Assembly (NCBI GenBank): GCA_964386435.1
Contig: CAYLSV010000088.1
Location: 1 to 15,284, forward strand
DNA length: 15,284 bases
Direction: 5' to 3'
DNA from: CAYLSV01 sp964386435
GTDB taxonomy: Bacteria > Planctomycetota > Phycisphaerae > Tepidisphaerales > Tepidisphaeraceae
Part shown: positions 1-7,371 of the stretch, piece after piece
Layout: each line of letters opens with the position of its first letter
Numbering within the stretch: the stretch's first letter is position 1
The notes under the pieces: generated by a model
The model's database searches: none
What the model saw: only the letters and a program-made list of their open reading frames with translations
What the model was told of the DNA's origin: nothing
Program-made: the position numbers and the translations under genes

Positions 1-27
1 GGTTTTGGGCGATTCCTTACCCAAACC
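1..27 (-). terminator. Possible hairpin downstream of tRNA-Glu
   Basis: On the minus strand, 12 bases after the tRNA 3' end, GGGTTTGGG and CCCAAAACC can pair with one bulge across a loop of about ten bases. The window ends here, so any following T run cannot be seen. It would fit a tRNA terminator but could be chance. Confidence 0.25.
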
Positions 28-39
28 CTGGAACCTCGA

Positions 40-112
40 TGACCCCAACGGGATTCGAACCCGTGTCGCCGCCGTGAGAGGGCGGTGTCCTAGGCCACTA
101 GACGATGGGGCC
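40..112 (-). tRNA. tRNA-Glu (anticodon CTC)
   Basis: Read on the minus strand, the 73-base sequence folds as a full cloverleaf. The acceptor stem is GGCCCCA/TGGGGTC with one G-T pair and discriminator A. The anticodon stem CCGCC/GGCGG encloses the 7-base loop CTCTCAC, giving anticodon CTC (plus-strand positions 76-78). The T arm carries GGTTCGAATCC. CCA is not encoded and must be added after transcription. It decodes GAG codons, which are frequent in this G+C-rich genome. It lies 178 bases beyond the lpxD stop codon, and nothing else is recognisable between them. Confidence 0.95.
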
Positions 113-290
113 GTCAGGTGGGCAGGTAGTGTAGGCAGGCAAGGGCACAACCGGCAAGCGGCGGGAACGATGGCCCCCACGGCGGCCGAGTTGGAGCAGA
201 CTGTTCAACTGGCGCGATCACCGCATCTGAAAGAGCAGCCGCAGCCCCGACGCTGCACGGTGCAGGTCCGACGCGATCGCCCCACGACGC

Positions 291-1322
291 TCACTCGCCG
301 CGGAGCTTTTTGATCTCGGCCTGGAGCTGGCGGACCTGGACGATGAGTTCCGGCAGGCGGCGGAGGGCGGCTTGCTCGCGGAGGTACTGGCGTTGGGGCA
401 TCGCGGGGGTGCCGCCGACGGTGCGGTTGGAGGGGACGTCTTCCGCGACGGCGCCGCGGGCGGCGACCTGGACGTGGTCGCCGAGAGTGACGTGGTCGCG
501 AATCGCGGCTTGGCCGCCGACGATGGTGCCTTCGCCGAGGGTCGCGCTGCCGGCAATGCCGGTTTGGCCAATGACGAGGCAGTGGGGGCCGAGCTGGGCG
601 TTGTGGCCGATTTGCACGAGGTTGTCGATTTTCGTGCCGGCGCCGATGCGAGTGGTGGCGAGCTTGGCCCGGTCGATGCAGGTGCACGAGCCGAGTTCGC
701 AGTCATCGCCGATTTCGACCCCGCCGATCTGAGGGATTTTGCGGTGTTTCTCGCCGTCCCAACGGTAGCCGAAGCCGTCGGAGCCGATGACGCTGCCGGC
801 GTGGATCGTCACGCGGCGGCCGAGGGCGACCCGCTCGCGAAGGACGACGTTGGGGAAAAGCGTGCAGTCCTCGCCGAGTCGGCAGTCCTCGCCGATGACG
901 ACGCCGGCGTGCAGACGGCAGCCGGCGGCGACGATGCTGCGGGCACCGATGACCACCCGCGGGCCGACGTGGGCGGCGGCGTCGACTTTGGCCGACTCGT
1001 CGATGACGGCGGACGGGTGCACGCCCGGCGGCGGGTGGGGGACCGGCGGGCCGCATGCCTCGACGACCTGGGCGAGCGCGACCTCGGCATCGGCCACCGG
1101 CAACAGCGTGGGCGACAAATCGCGGGGCAGCTTCAGGCGCTCGCTGACGAGCACGAATCCGGCGGCCGTTCTCCGCAGCAGCGGCACGACTTTTTCACTG
1201 CCCGCCGCCGCGAGGTCGCTCGGTCCGGCGTCTTCGAGCGAGGCGAACCCGCCCACCTGCCGCCCGCCGTCCGGGGGCGGCGCGGCCCCGGCGATGCGGG
1301 CGATCTCGGCGAGGGTCGGCAT
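291..1322 (-). CDS. lpxD: UDP-3-O-acylglucosamine N-acyltransferase LpxD
   Basis: The 343-residue product matches LpxD, the cytoplasmic enzyme that transfers a 3-hydroxyacyl chain from acyl carrier protein to the 2-amino group of UDP-3-O-acylglucosamine in lipid A synthesis. Residues 1-98 form the uridine-binding N-terminal domain, including the ASLEDAGPSDL segment. Residues 101-298 are a run of isoleucine-patch hexapeptide repeats that would form a left-handed beta helix. Residues 308-343 form the C-terminal helix. The SDGFGY motif is at 181-186, and the catalytic histidine is His240 in DNLVQIGHN (family knowledge: His239 in E. coli). Length is normal. The ATG start is 27 bases downstream of the ompH stop, so the two are probably co-transcribed. 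It is the last gene of the bamA-ompH-lpxD cluster; no fabZ or lpxA follows within the window. Confidence 0.95.
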   Translation of the reverse strand: MPTLAEIARIAGAAPPPDGGRQVGGFASLEDAGPSDLAAAGSEKVVPLLRRTAAGFVLVSERLKLPRDLSPTLLPVADAEVALAQVVEACGPPVPHPPPGVHPSAVIDESAKVDAAAHVGPRVVIGARSIVAAGCRLHAGVVIGEDCRLGEDCTLFPNVVLRERVALGRRVTIHAGSVIGSDGFGYRWDGEKHRKIPQIGGVEIGDDCELGSCTCIDRAKLATTRIGAGTKIDNLVQIGHNAQLGPHCLVIGQTGIAGSATLGEGTIVGGQAAIRDHVTLGDHVQVAARGAVAEDVPSNRTVGGTPAMPQRQYLREQAALRRLPELIVQVRQLQAEIKKLRGE

Positions 1323-1349
1323 GGCGGACGCGGTCGTGACGGTCGAAGT

Positions 1350-1988
1350 TCACTGCCCGGCGGCGAAGTCGGCGTCGAGCTTGGCGAGCACGGCCTGCGT
1401 GATGTCGACGTTCTCGCTGTGGAACACCAGCGGCCGGCTCTGGATCGCGGCCCACGACTCAGGCGTGAACTGGACCGCCTCGGCCTGCAGTTGCGGCTCG
1501 GCCCGGAGGACGACGTCGTAGCCGCGGTCGCGGGCGACCTCCTCGATCGCGGCGGTCATCTTGCGGTACAGCTGCATCGCGTCGCGGCCGTCCTGCTGCT
1601 GGATCTTCACCTGCTCGACCTGCTGGAAGATTTGCAGCTCGGCGTTGCTGTTCAGCAGCTCGTTGTACACCTGATCGGCCTGCTCGCTGCCGGGGGCGAG
1701 GTTCCGCAGATTCTCCTGCAGCTCGCGAATCCGCTCGGCCCGCTGGCGGGCCTCGGCGTTGATCTCCTCGATGCGGGCGCGGTTGCGGGTGTTGATCGCC
1801 TGGGCCTCCTGCATGCTGTTTTGCAGCTCGGCCATGCGGACCACCGCGACCCGGCCCGGCTGGGCGGTGGCCGGCTGGACGCCGTGGGCCGGGCGGGCCA
1901 TGACGCCCACGAAGGCCGCGGCGGCGAACACGAGCGCGGCGATCACCAACAACGTCGGCAACTGCTTGGCGGGGGAGGCGTGAGGCAT
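1350..1988 (-). CDS. OmpH/Skp-family periplasmic chaperone
   Basis: The 212-residue product fits the OmpH/Skp family, trimeric periplasmic chaperones that hold unfolded outer-membrane proteins on their way to BamA. A hydrophobic segment at residues 10-30 is a signal peptide or membrane anchor. The mature part opens with the family's short beta strand (RVAVVRMAELQ, about 46-56). It continues as a long charged, Q/E/R-rich helical stretch (about 57-150) that would form the coiled-coil tentacles, and ends with a strand region around GYDVVLRAE. Its position between bamA and lpxD is the canonical one in diderm bacteria and supports the call. The ATG at 1988 is the natural start ahead of the signal sequence. 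The space towards bamA is filled by an inverted heptad repeat. Confidence 0.9.
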   Translation of the reverse strand: MPHASPAKQLPTLLVIAALVFAAAAFVGVMARPAHGVQPATAQPGRVAVVRMAELQNSMQEAQAINTRNRARIEEINAEARQRAERIRELQENLRNLAPGSEQADQVYNELLNSNAELQIFQQVEQVKIQQQDGRDAMQLYRKMTAAIEEVARDRGYDVVLRAEPQLQAEAVQFTPESWAAIQSRPLVFHSENVDITQAVLAKLDADFAAGQ

Positions 1989-2011
1989 GCGGCGAGTGTA
2001 GCGGGGAAGTG

Positions 2012-2098
2012 GTTGTTGTCCTTTGTTATTGGTCCTTTGTCATTTGCCGGACGTGGGTGATCACGATGGACAAAGGACCAACCACAAAGGACAAAAAA
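2012..2098. repeat. Inverted heptad repeat, family A, bamA-ompH space
   Basis: Two arms, 2012-2050 and 2067-2098, are built of degenerate 7-base units such as TTGTCCT, TTGTTAT and TGGTCCT. The reverse complement of the right arm matches the left arm at about nine of ten positions over some 30 bases, so a long hairpin is possible. The right arm touches the bamA stop codon (2099-2101). The left arm ends 23 bases from the ompH start. It lies inside the bamA-ompH transcript if these are one operon. Confidence 0.85.
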
Positions 2099-4510
2099 CT
2101 ACTGCGCCACGCCCAAGCTGAAGCTGACCACCTGCTCGCTGTCCTCGTCCTCGGCGGCCAGGGGGAAGGCGAAGTCGATGGCCACCGGGATCTCGCCGAA
2201 CAGCGGGATCGCCCAGCGGATGCCGGCCCCGGCGCTGACGCGGATGTCCTCCAGACCCGGCGAGTCGAGCACGGTGCCGACGTCGAGGAACGTGACGCCG
2301 CGGAGCTGTTCCTGGTAGAGCGGGAACCCGACTTGGGCGGTGCCGGTGAGGGTGAACTCGCCGCCGACGCGGTCGTCGTCCGGGCCGTCGCGGACCGTGA
2401 CGCCGCGGAAGGCGAAGCCGCGGAGGCTGCCGATGCCGCCCTCGTAGAACCGCTCGTAGATCGGCGCGTCGCCGGCAATGAACCCGGCGTCGCCGACGAA
2501 CGACAGGACGACCTTGCGGTCGCGCAAATCCTCGCTGAGGGTGTAGAAGACGCTGTAGGTGCCGATGAACCGTTGGAACGTGTCGTCGCCGCCCAGGGCA
2601 CCGAAGCTTTCCCACGACGCCTCGAACTCGCTGCCGCTGCTGGGGATGAACGGGTTGTCGCGGGTGTCGCGCTTGAACGTAACGCCGAGGCTGGTGAGGA
2701 ACGTGTCGCCCTCGGCGTCGAGGATCTGCTGGCTGCGGATCTCCTTGTCGCGGATGTCCATGATCTGCACGTTCTCGGCCCGGAACGTGCCGCTGAGGCT
2801 GTAGATGCGGTCCTCGTCGAGGAACTTGCCGATCGACACACGCCCGCCGCCGCGGCGGATGTCGTACTCGAGGCGCTGGCGGTCGCGGACGTAACCCTCG
2901 AGCGTCAGCACGTACGGCTGGTCGAACAGATACGGCTCGACGAACCGGACGCTCGCATTGGTCGCCTCGCTGCCGGGCTCGAAGCTGGCGCGGAACGTCT
3001 GCCCGGCCCCGACGAAGGCGTCGCCGGTGAAGATCTCGCCGGGTCGGCTGGGGAAGTCGAAGGCGTCGAAGTTCCGCTGGGTGTAGGTGATGTTGCCGCC
3101 GAAGCCGCCGTTGGAGTTCACGCCCACGCCGAAGTTCAAAAAGCCCGTTTGCCCCTCTTCGATGTCGATGAGCAAATCGCGCTCGTCCGGCCCGTCGCCC
3201 AGCGGCGTGATGGTGGCCGTGTCGAAGGCTGGCAGACTCTGCAGCCGCCGGCGGGCCGTCTCGATCTTGGCCGAGTCGTAGAGGTCGCCGGGTGCCAACC
3301 GGAGCTCGCGGATGGCCACCTTGTCGAGCGTGCGGCCGTTGCCGCGGACGAGGATGTCGCCCACGCGGTACGGCCGGCCCTCGTTGATCTGGTAACGCAG
3401 CTCCAGCTTGCCCGGCTCGAGCCGGAACACCGGCTGGGCCGTCACCTGAAGCGTGTCGGGCGAGCGGCCGGTCGGATCAAACAGCAGGCCCAGCGGGCTG
3501 TAAGCCTCGACGACTTCGTTGATGTCGCGGCGGACGATCTCGTTGTCAAACGCCTGCCCCTCGACCATTTTGATGACCGCCCGCAGCTGCTCCTCGGTGA
3601 GCCGCTCGTTGCCGTCGAAGGTCACGCGGTCAATGACGTACCGCGGCCCCTCGTCGATCAGGAACTCGATCTGCACCTCCTGCTGATCCGGGCTGAACAC
3701 CAGCCGTCGGCCGACCTTGACGTCGAAGTAGCCCTTTTGCTCGTAGAAGTTCGCCAACGCCGCCACGTCGTCGGCGACCTGGCTCTCATCGAAAGTGCCG
3801 CGGCGGATGATCGGGATGTACGTCCGGCTGCCGATCCGCTTTTTGAGCGCGTCCTCGTTGAAGCTGTCGTTACCCAGGAAGTCAATGTTGCGGATGCGGA
3901 CGTTCGGCCCTTCGTTGACCACGAAGATAAGCTGCCCCGTTTGGGCCGCTTGGTCGACGTCGACGTCGACGCGGGAGAGCGGGAAGTTCCGCCCGGCGTA
4001 GAGAGCGACGATCGCCTGCTTGGCGACGCTGACGCGGAACGGGTCGACCGCCTCGCCCAGCTCGATGCCGATGACGTCGCGGAGCAGCTCGTCGGGCACG
4101 GCCCGGTTGCCGCGGAACACGATTGCCTCCACCGGCCGCTGCTCGGCGACTTGGAAGACGACGGCCACGCCCTCGCCGACCCGCTCGGCCGTGGCGCTGA
4201 CGCTGCTGAAGCGCCGCAGGGCGTCGATCCGCTGGTAATCCTCCTGCACCGTGATGTGGTCGAACGGCTCGTCGACGCGGGTTCGGACCAGGTTCAGCAC
4301 GGCCGAGTCGGAAAGCGCCTCGTTCCCCTCGACGCCGACGCTGACGACGGGCAGCCCGTCCAGCTCCGCCGCCGCCCCCGCCGGCACCGGCGGCGGGGCG
4401 GGCGCCTCGACCGCCTGCTCCTGCTCCTGCCCAAGAACAACCGGCACCGGCAGGGCAACCAAAGCAACAGCACAAGCAAGCGCGGCAACGCGGCGGGTCG
4501 GGTTCATCAT
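2099..4510 (-). CDS. bamA: Outer membrane protein assembly factor BamA
   Basis: The 803-residue product is a full-length Omp85/BamA, the outer-membrane insertase that folds beta-barrel proteins. A signal peptide covers residues 1-27 (hydrophobic core 8-26, then LGQEQ), followed by a proline-rich linker. Five POTRA domains are visible at about 53-123, 126-202, 205-289, 291-377 and 380-452. They show repeated features such as VEGNEALSD, FLGNDSFNED and FDGNERLTEE. The barrel occupies about 455-803, with the conserved loop-6 motif as GSLRGF (694-699). The start is placed at tandem ATG codons (4510 and 4507), because upstream codons run into a repeat and an assembly gap. The last residue is Gln after FSLGVA, where most BamA proteins end in Phe or Trp. 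Downstream genes are ompH and lpxD, the classical order. Confidence 0.96.
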   Translation of the reverse strand: MMNPTRRVAALACAVALVALPVPVVLGQEQEQAVEAPAPPPVPAGAAAELDGLPVVSVGVEGNEALSDSAVLNLVRTRVDEPFDHITVQEDYQRIDALRRFSSVSATAERVGEGVAVVFQVAEQRPVEAIVFRGNRAVPDELLRDVIGIELGEAVDPFRVSVAKQAIVALYAGRNFPLSRVDVDVDQAAQTGQLIFVVNEGPNVRIRNIDFLGNDSFNEDALKKRIGSRTYIPIIRRGTFDESQVADDVAALANFYEQKGYFDVKVGRRLVFSPDQQEVQIEFLIDEGPRYVIDRVTFDGNERLTEEQLRAVIKMVEGQAFDNEIVRRDINEVVEAYSPLGLLFDPTGRSPDTLQVTAQPVFRLEPGKLELRYQINEGRPYRVGDILVRGNGRTLDKVAIRELRLAPGDLYDSAKIETARRRLQSLPAFDTATITPLGDGPDERDLLIDIEEGQTGFLNFGVGVNSNGGFGGNITYTQRNFDAFDFPSRPGEIFTGDAFVGAGQTFRASFEPGSEATNASVRFVEPYLFDQPYVLTLEGYVRDRQRLEYDIRRGGGRVSIGKFLDEDRIYSLSGTFRAENVQIMDIRDKEIRSQQILDAEGDTFLTSLGVTFKRDTRDNPFIPSSGSEFEASWESFGALGGDDTFQRFIGTYSVFYTLSEDLRDRKVVLSFVGDAGFIAGDAPIYERFYEGGIGSLRGFAFRGVTVRDGPDDDRVGGEFTLTGTAQVGFPLYQEQLRGVTFLDVGTVLDSPGLEDIRVSAGAGIRWAIPLFGEIPVAIDFAFPLAAEDEDSEQVVSFSLGVAQ

Positions 4511-4610
4511 GTGGGGCGTCGGCACGCGGCAGGGTTCCTTCGGCAGGGCGCGGCAGTGTAAGTCAACCACCACCGCGGTCCAACCACCCGCGACGCACAG
4601 TGTAAGCAGC

Positions 4611-4689
4611 CGGACCTCCGCCGCGTAGCGGCGGGGCTGCGTCTGCATCGCGAGTTGNNNNNNNNNNGCCGCTACGCGGCGGAGGTCCG
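4611..4689. repeat. Inverted REP pair (REPIN-like), RAYT 3' side
   Basis: A unit of about 31 bases at 4611-4641 contains the perfect palindrome CCGCCGC-GTA-GCGGCGG. Its first 22 bases recur as an exact inverted copy at 4668-4689, beyond the 10-N gap. The same unit occurs at 5234-5264. Two REPs in inverted orientation next to a RAYT gene form the arrangement known as a REPIN. The far copy overlaps the 3' end of the RAYT reading frame. Confidence 0.85.
4658..4667. other. Assembly gap (10 N)
   Basis: This fixed-size gap lies in the loop of an inverted REP pair. The true missing length is unknown; foldback of the repeat probably stopped the assembly. Confidence 0.95.
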
Positions 4690-5196
4690 GTCGGTCCGGC
4701 CGGTCCGGTCGAACGAGCCCTCTGGACGCCGCCACACCGTGCCGCGGTGCGACGGGATGTACTCATCCCGTAAGTAGACAAAGTGACCGCGCTCGACCAC
4801 CGGCCGCAGATGCCCGCGGTGCGTGAACCACCGTCGCCGCTCGATCTGCCGGTTAAGGTGCAGCGTCAGGGCGTGCCGGATAGCTTTGGCAAGTGCCGCA
4901 CCGTCCCGGTCGTGCCGCCAAGCGAACAGAGCGTGCAGGTGCGTCGGGTCCACGCTGAGGGCGTCCAACTCGATCAGCAGGTGATCCTGCGTGCCGCACA
5001 ACGTGGTGGCCAGCACCCGCTGTGCCTCGACGCCGAAGCTCGCCGTCGGCTCAGTTTGCTTGTGCGCGTAGTAGTTGGCCAGCGGCACGTCCTGCTCGCA
5101 CAAGCCGCGCTGGTGGTGGACGTAGCCCTTGGCGCGGTCCGGGAGCCAAGTGCCGTAGGCGTGGAGCGTCATCAGGCGCACGGGCATGGGCGGCAT
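4672..5196 (-). CDS. REP-associated tyrosine transposase (RAYT, Y1/HUH family)
   Basis: The product (174 residues from this ATG) resembles RAYTs, single-strand DNA transposases related to IS200/IS605 TnpA that act on REP hairpins. The N-terminal part has the family-style HAYGTWLPDRAKGYVHH. The metal-binding HxH pair is His86 and His88 in DPTHLHALF. A candidate catalytic tyrosine is Tyr141 or Tyr146 in FVYLRDEYIPSHRG. The gene lies exactly between two inverted REP pairs, the expected setting. A TTG start at 5223 would add nine residues; the ATG at 5196 is preferred, with 5187 also possible. Neither has a clear ribosome site. The stop codon TAG (4672-4674) and the last few codons lie inside the REP itself. 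The RTGRTDR tail comes from a short CCGGTC-type repeat. It is likely a single-copy domesticated gene rather than a self-mobile element, but that is inference. Confidence 0.85.
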   Translation of the reverse strand: MPPMPVRLMTLHAYGTWLPDRAKGYVHHQRGLCEQDVPLANYYAHKQTEPTASFGVEAQRVLATTLCGTQDHLLIELDALSVDPTHLHALFAWRHDRDGAALAKAIRHALTLHLNRQIERRRWFTHRGHLRPVVERGHFVYLRDEYIPSHRGTVWRRPEGSFDRTGRTDRTSAA

Positions 5197-5232
5197 GTTG
5201 GTGGCGACATCGCAGGGTGTCAACGCACATTG

Positions 5233-5317
5233 TCGGACCTCCGCCGCGTAGCGGCGGGGCTGCGCCNNNNNNNNNNAATCGCAGGCGCAGCCCCGTCGCC
5301 ACGCGGCGGAGGGCCGA
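5233..5317. repeat. Inverted REP pair (REPIN-like), RAYT 5' side
   Basis: The left arm (5233-5266) and right arm (5284-5317) are inverted copies that match at 31 of 34 positions, separated by a 10-N gap and a few bases. The left arm carries the same unit as 4611-4641. The right arm has three substitutions, two in the inner palindrome and one near the outer end. It ends 9 bases from the stop codon of the neighbouring glycosyltransferase gene and so may also act as its transcript end. Confidence 0.87.
5267..5276. other. Assembly gap (10 N)
   Basis: This fixed-size gap lies between the arms of the second inverted REP pair. Confidence 0.95.
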
Positions 5318-5326
5318 CTTTCTGCG

Positions 5327-7240
5327 TCACCGCCCGCGCCAGGCGCTGCGGAGTAGGCGGTAGCCGGTGGGCTTGAACGGGTTTCGGCGGATGAGGGTCA
5401 GGGCGTGCTTCTTGGCGGCGGCGGGGTGGCCTTGTTTGAGGGCGCGCCAGCCCCATAGGGTCAAGGCCTCGTCGGCCGACGGGGGGGTGGGGCCGGCGTA
5501 GTGCCAGGCGTCGTCCGGCGGGAGGTTGCGGCGGGCGCGGGCGGCGGCGACGGCCTCGCCGATGCTGGCGTGTTGCTCGGCGACCTTCGTGCGGTTGATG
5601 CTGGCGGGGTGTTGGCGGTAGAGCAGCACCGGGCCGCCGTCGAGGTTCGCCACGCGGCCGATCTCGGCGAGGCGGAGGAACAAAGCGAGGTCCTCGGCGT
5701 GCGGGTAGTCGCCAGAGTAGCCGCCGACCTGGTCGAAGGATTCGCGGCGGATCACGGCGGCCGGGTGGCGGACGCTGCCGCCGCGGCCCTGCATCAGCTC
5801 GGCGTCGATCGCCTCGTGGTCCGTGGACACATCGTCCTCGTGCAGCGGCACGCCGTGCGGGTCGATGTCCTGGACTTGCCCGCCCAGCAGCACAACGTCC
5901 GAATGCTCGGTGAGGTACGCCACCTGCCGGGTGAGGCGGTCGGGCAGGCAAACATCGTCGGCGTCCATGCGGGCGATCAACGCCGCCCGGCTCGCGGCGA
6001 CGCCCTCGTTCAGCGACTCGATCAGCCCGCGATTCTCCCGCCGCGCGATGACCTTCAACCGGCAATCGCCCGCGGCGAGTTCGGCGAGTTTCGCCGGCGT
6101 GCCATCCGTGCTGCCGTCGTCGACGGCGACGACTTCGATGTCGCGAAACGTCTGCCCCAGCACGCTCGCCACGGCCTCCTCGATGTAATCGACCGCGTTG
6201 TAAGCCGCGATCACGACGCTGACGGTTGGCGGCCGTTCCGGGTCGACGGGCGTGCGGCAGGCGGTGGGCGAGGGCGGCAGCAAATGCTCGCGTGGCCAGC
6301 GGCGGACGTACTTTTGCTTCGCGGCGTTGAACCACGCCAACCGGCTGGTGCGGTGGTAGAGCCAGCCCTCGGCGAACTGCCGCCGACCGATGAGGCCGAG
6401 TTCGCGGACGCGTTGCCAAGTCGCCCGCGCCTCGGCGTGGGTCGCCCGCTCGGCCAGGCGTCGGGTCGCTTCCCAGAACAAGCCGACGAACAGTTGCCGG
6501 CGACCTTCGGTCAAGGCCCCGGCCCGGTCGACGGCGTGGTAGACGTGCTCGATCGTGGTGGGCCAAGCCCGCGCGTGTGCCGCTGCGGTGGCCGGCTCGA
6601 AGCCGCTTTTGCCAATGCTCGCCCGGTCGCCCGAGGGCAGCCGCCAGTGGACGTGGACGGCGTCGAGCTTCTCGTATTTCAAGCCGAGCGCGAGGGCGCG
6701 GGCGTGAAACTCCCAGTCCTGCCCGGCCGGGGCCGACTCGTCCCAGGGGCCGATCCTCTCCAGCGTTGCACGCCGCCACATCGGGCCGGTGGTCTGCCAC
6801 ACCACGTCGCGGCGGAGGTAGCGGTCGAGATCGTCGCGATCGTCAAACGTGTTCCAAAGGTGCGGCTCATCCCCTGGCCCCCGCCGCATCGTTCGCGTCT
6901 GCCACACAGCGAAGTCGAGCCCCTGCCGCTGTTCCAGAAACGCCACCCGCTCGGCCAGCGCGGTCGGCTCGAGCAGGTCGTCGGAGTCGAGGAACACGAC
7001 GAACTCGCCGCGACTCTCGCCGAACCCGAAGTTCCTCGCCGCCGGTGCTCCTTGCCCCTCGGCCAGCGGCAGCAGTCGGTGGCGGGGGTCGCTTGCGACG
7101 AACGTCAGATCTTCCGTCGACCGGTCGTCAATTACCACGGCCTCCCAACCGTCCAGCGTCTGTGCCGCCAGCGACGTCAGCGCTTGCCGCAACTCGTCGG
7201 CACGGTTGTGGACCGGGATGATGACGGAGACGCGGGGCAC
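5327..7240 (-). CDS. Tandem two-domain family 2 glycosyltransferase
   Basis: The product (637 residues from this start) contains two complete GT-A fold family 2 glycosyltransferase domains. Domain 1 (about 4-210) has VSVIIPVHNRADEL, VVIDDRS, the metal-binding DSDD at 85-88 and an acceptor-side QDWE at 174-177. Domain 2 (about 339-545) has VSVVIAAYNAVDYI, VAVDDGSTDGT, DADD at 426-429 and AEDL at 515-518. A helical linker (about 215-335) joins them, and a short Ala/Leu-rich helical tail (585-625) looks like part of a TPR. Such enzymes add sugars from nucleotide-sugar donors, here probably to a surface glycan on the cytoplasmic side. The GTG at 7240 puts the start directly before the first beta strand; a GTG at 7336 would add 32 unconvincing residues. 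Nearby Wzm/Wzt exporter genes agree with a polysaccharide role. Donor and acceptor cannot be told from sequence. Confidence 0.88.
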   Translation of the reverse strand: MPRVSVIIPVHNRADELRQALTSLAAQTLDGWEAVVIDDRSTEDLTFVASDPRHRLLPLAEGQGAPAARNFGFGESRGEFVVFLDSDDLLEPTALAERVAFLEQRQGLDFAVWQTRTMRRGPGDEPHLWNTFDDRDDLDRYLRRDVVWQTTGPMWRRATLERIGPWDESAPAGQDWEFHARALALGLKYEKLDAVHVHWRLPSGDRASIGKSGFEPATAAAHARAWPTTIEHVYHAVDRAGALTEGRRQLFVGLFWEATRRLAERATHAEARATWQRVRELGLIGRRQFAEGWLYHRTSRLAWFNAAKQKYVRRWPREHLLPPSPTACRTPVDPERPPTVSVVIAAYNAVDYIEEAVASVLGQTFRDIEVVAVDDGSTDGTPAKLAELAAGDCRLKVIARRENRGLIESLNEGVAASRAALIARMDADDVCLPDRLTRQVAYLTEHSDVVLLGGQVQDIDPHGVPLHEDDVSTDHEAIDAELMQGRGGSVRHPAAVIRRESFDQVGGYSGDYPHAEDLALFLRLAEIGRVANLDGGPVLLYRQHPASINRTKVAEQHASIGEAVAAARARRNLPPDDAWHYAGPTPPSADEALTLWGWRALKQGHPAAAKKHALTLIRRNPFKPTGYRLLRSAWRGR

Positions 7241-7371
7241 GCTTGTCTTATCGACGCCGAGCCCGTCGCGACCACGGCGGGGCGGATTTTCGTGGTGCAA
7301 CGTTGACTCGACCGGTTGGTCGGCGCGACAACCCACGCAATTTTCGCCGCCTGCCGGCGTTGTGGCGGGTG

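Noticed and set aside
113..290. Small gene between tRNA-Glu and lpxD
   Set aside because: No open frame with sensible composition or start. One open frame begins at the window edge and runs through the tRNA.
372..2060. Long plus-strand open frame (562 codons) opposite lpxD and ompH
   Set aside because: It is the antisense shadow of two well-supported genes. Its translation is low-complexity Ala/Asp/Gly/Val-rich with no domain, as expected from high G+C third positions.
2009..4561. Plus-strand open frame of 850 codons opposite bamA
   Set aside because: It mirrors the BamA frame, has no recognisable motif, and starts in the heptad repeat.
4511..4735. Extension of bamA upstream through the N gap
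   Set aside because: It would read across an assembly gap and REP sequence. The signal peptide begins at the tandem ATG at 4510.
5501..7306. Plus-strand open frame of 601 codons opposite the glycosyltransferase
   Set aside because: It is the antisense of a gene with two complete GT2 domains, and its composition is typical of a shadow frame.
7303..7331. Promoter for the hydrolase from TTGACT at 7303
   Set aside because: No acceptable -10 hexamer at 16-18 bases; CGACAA at that place does not match.
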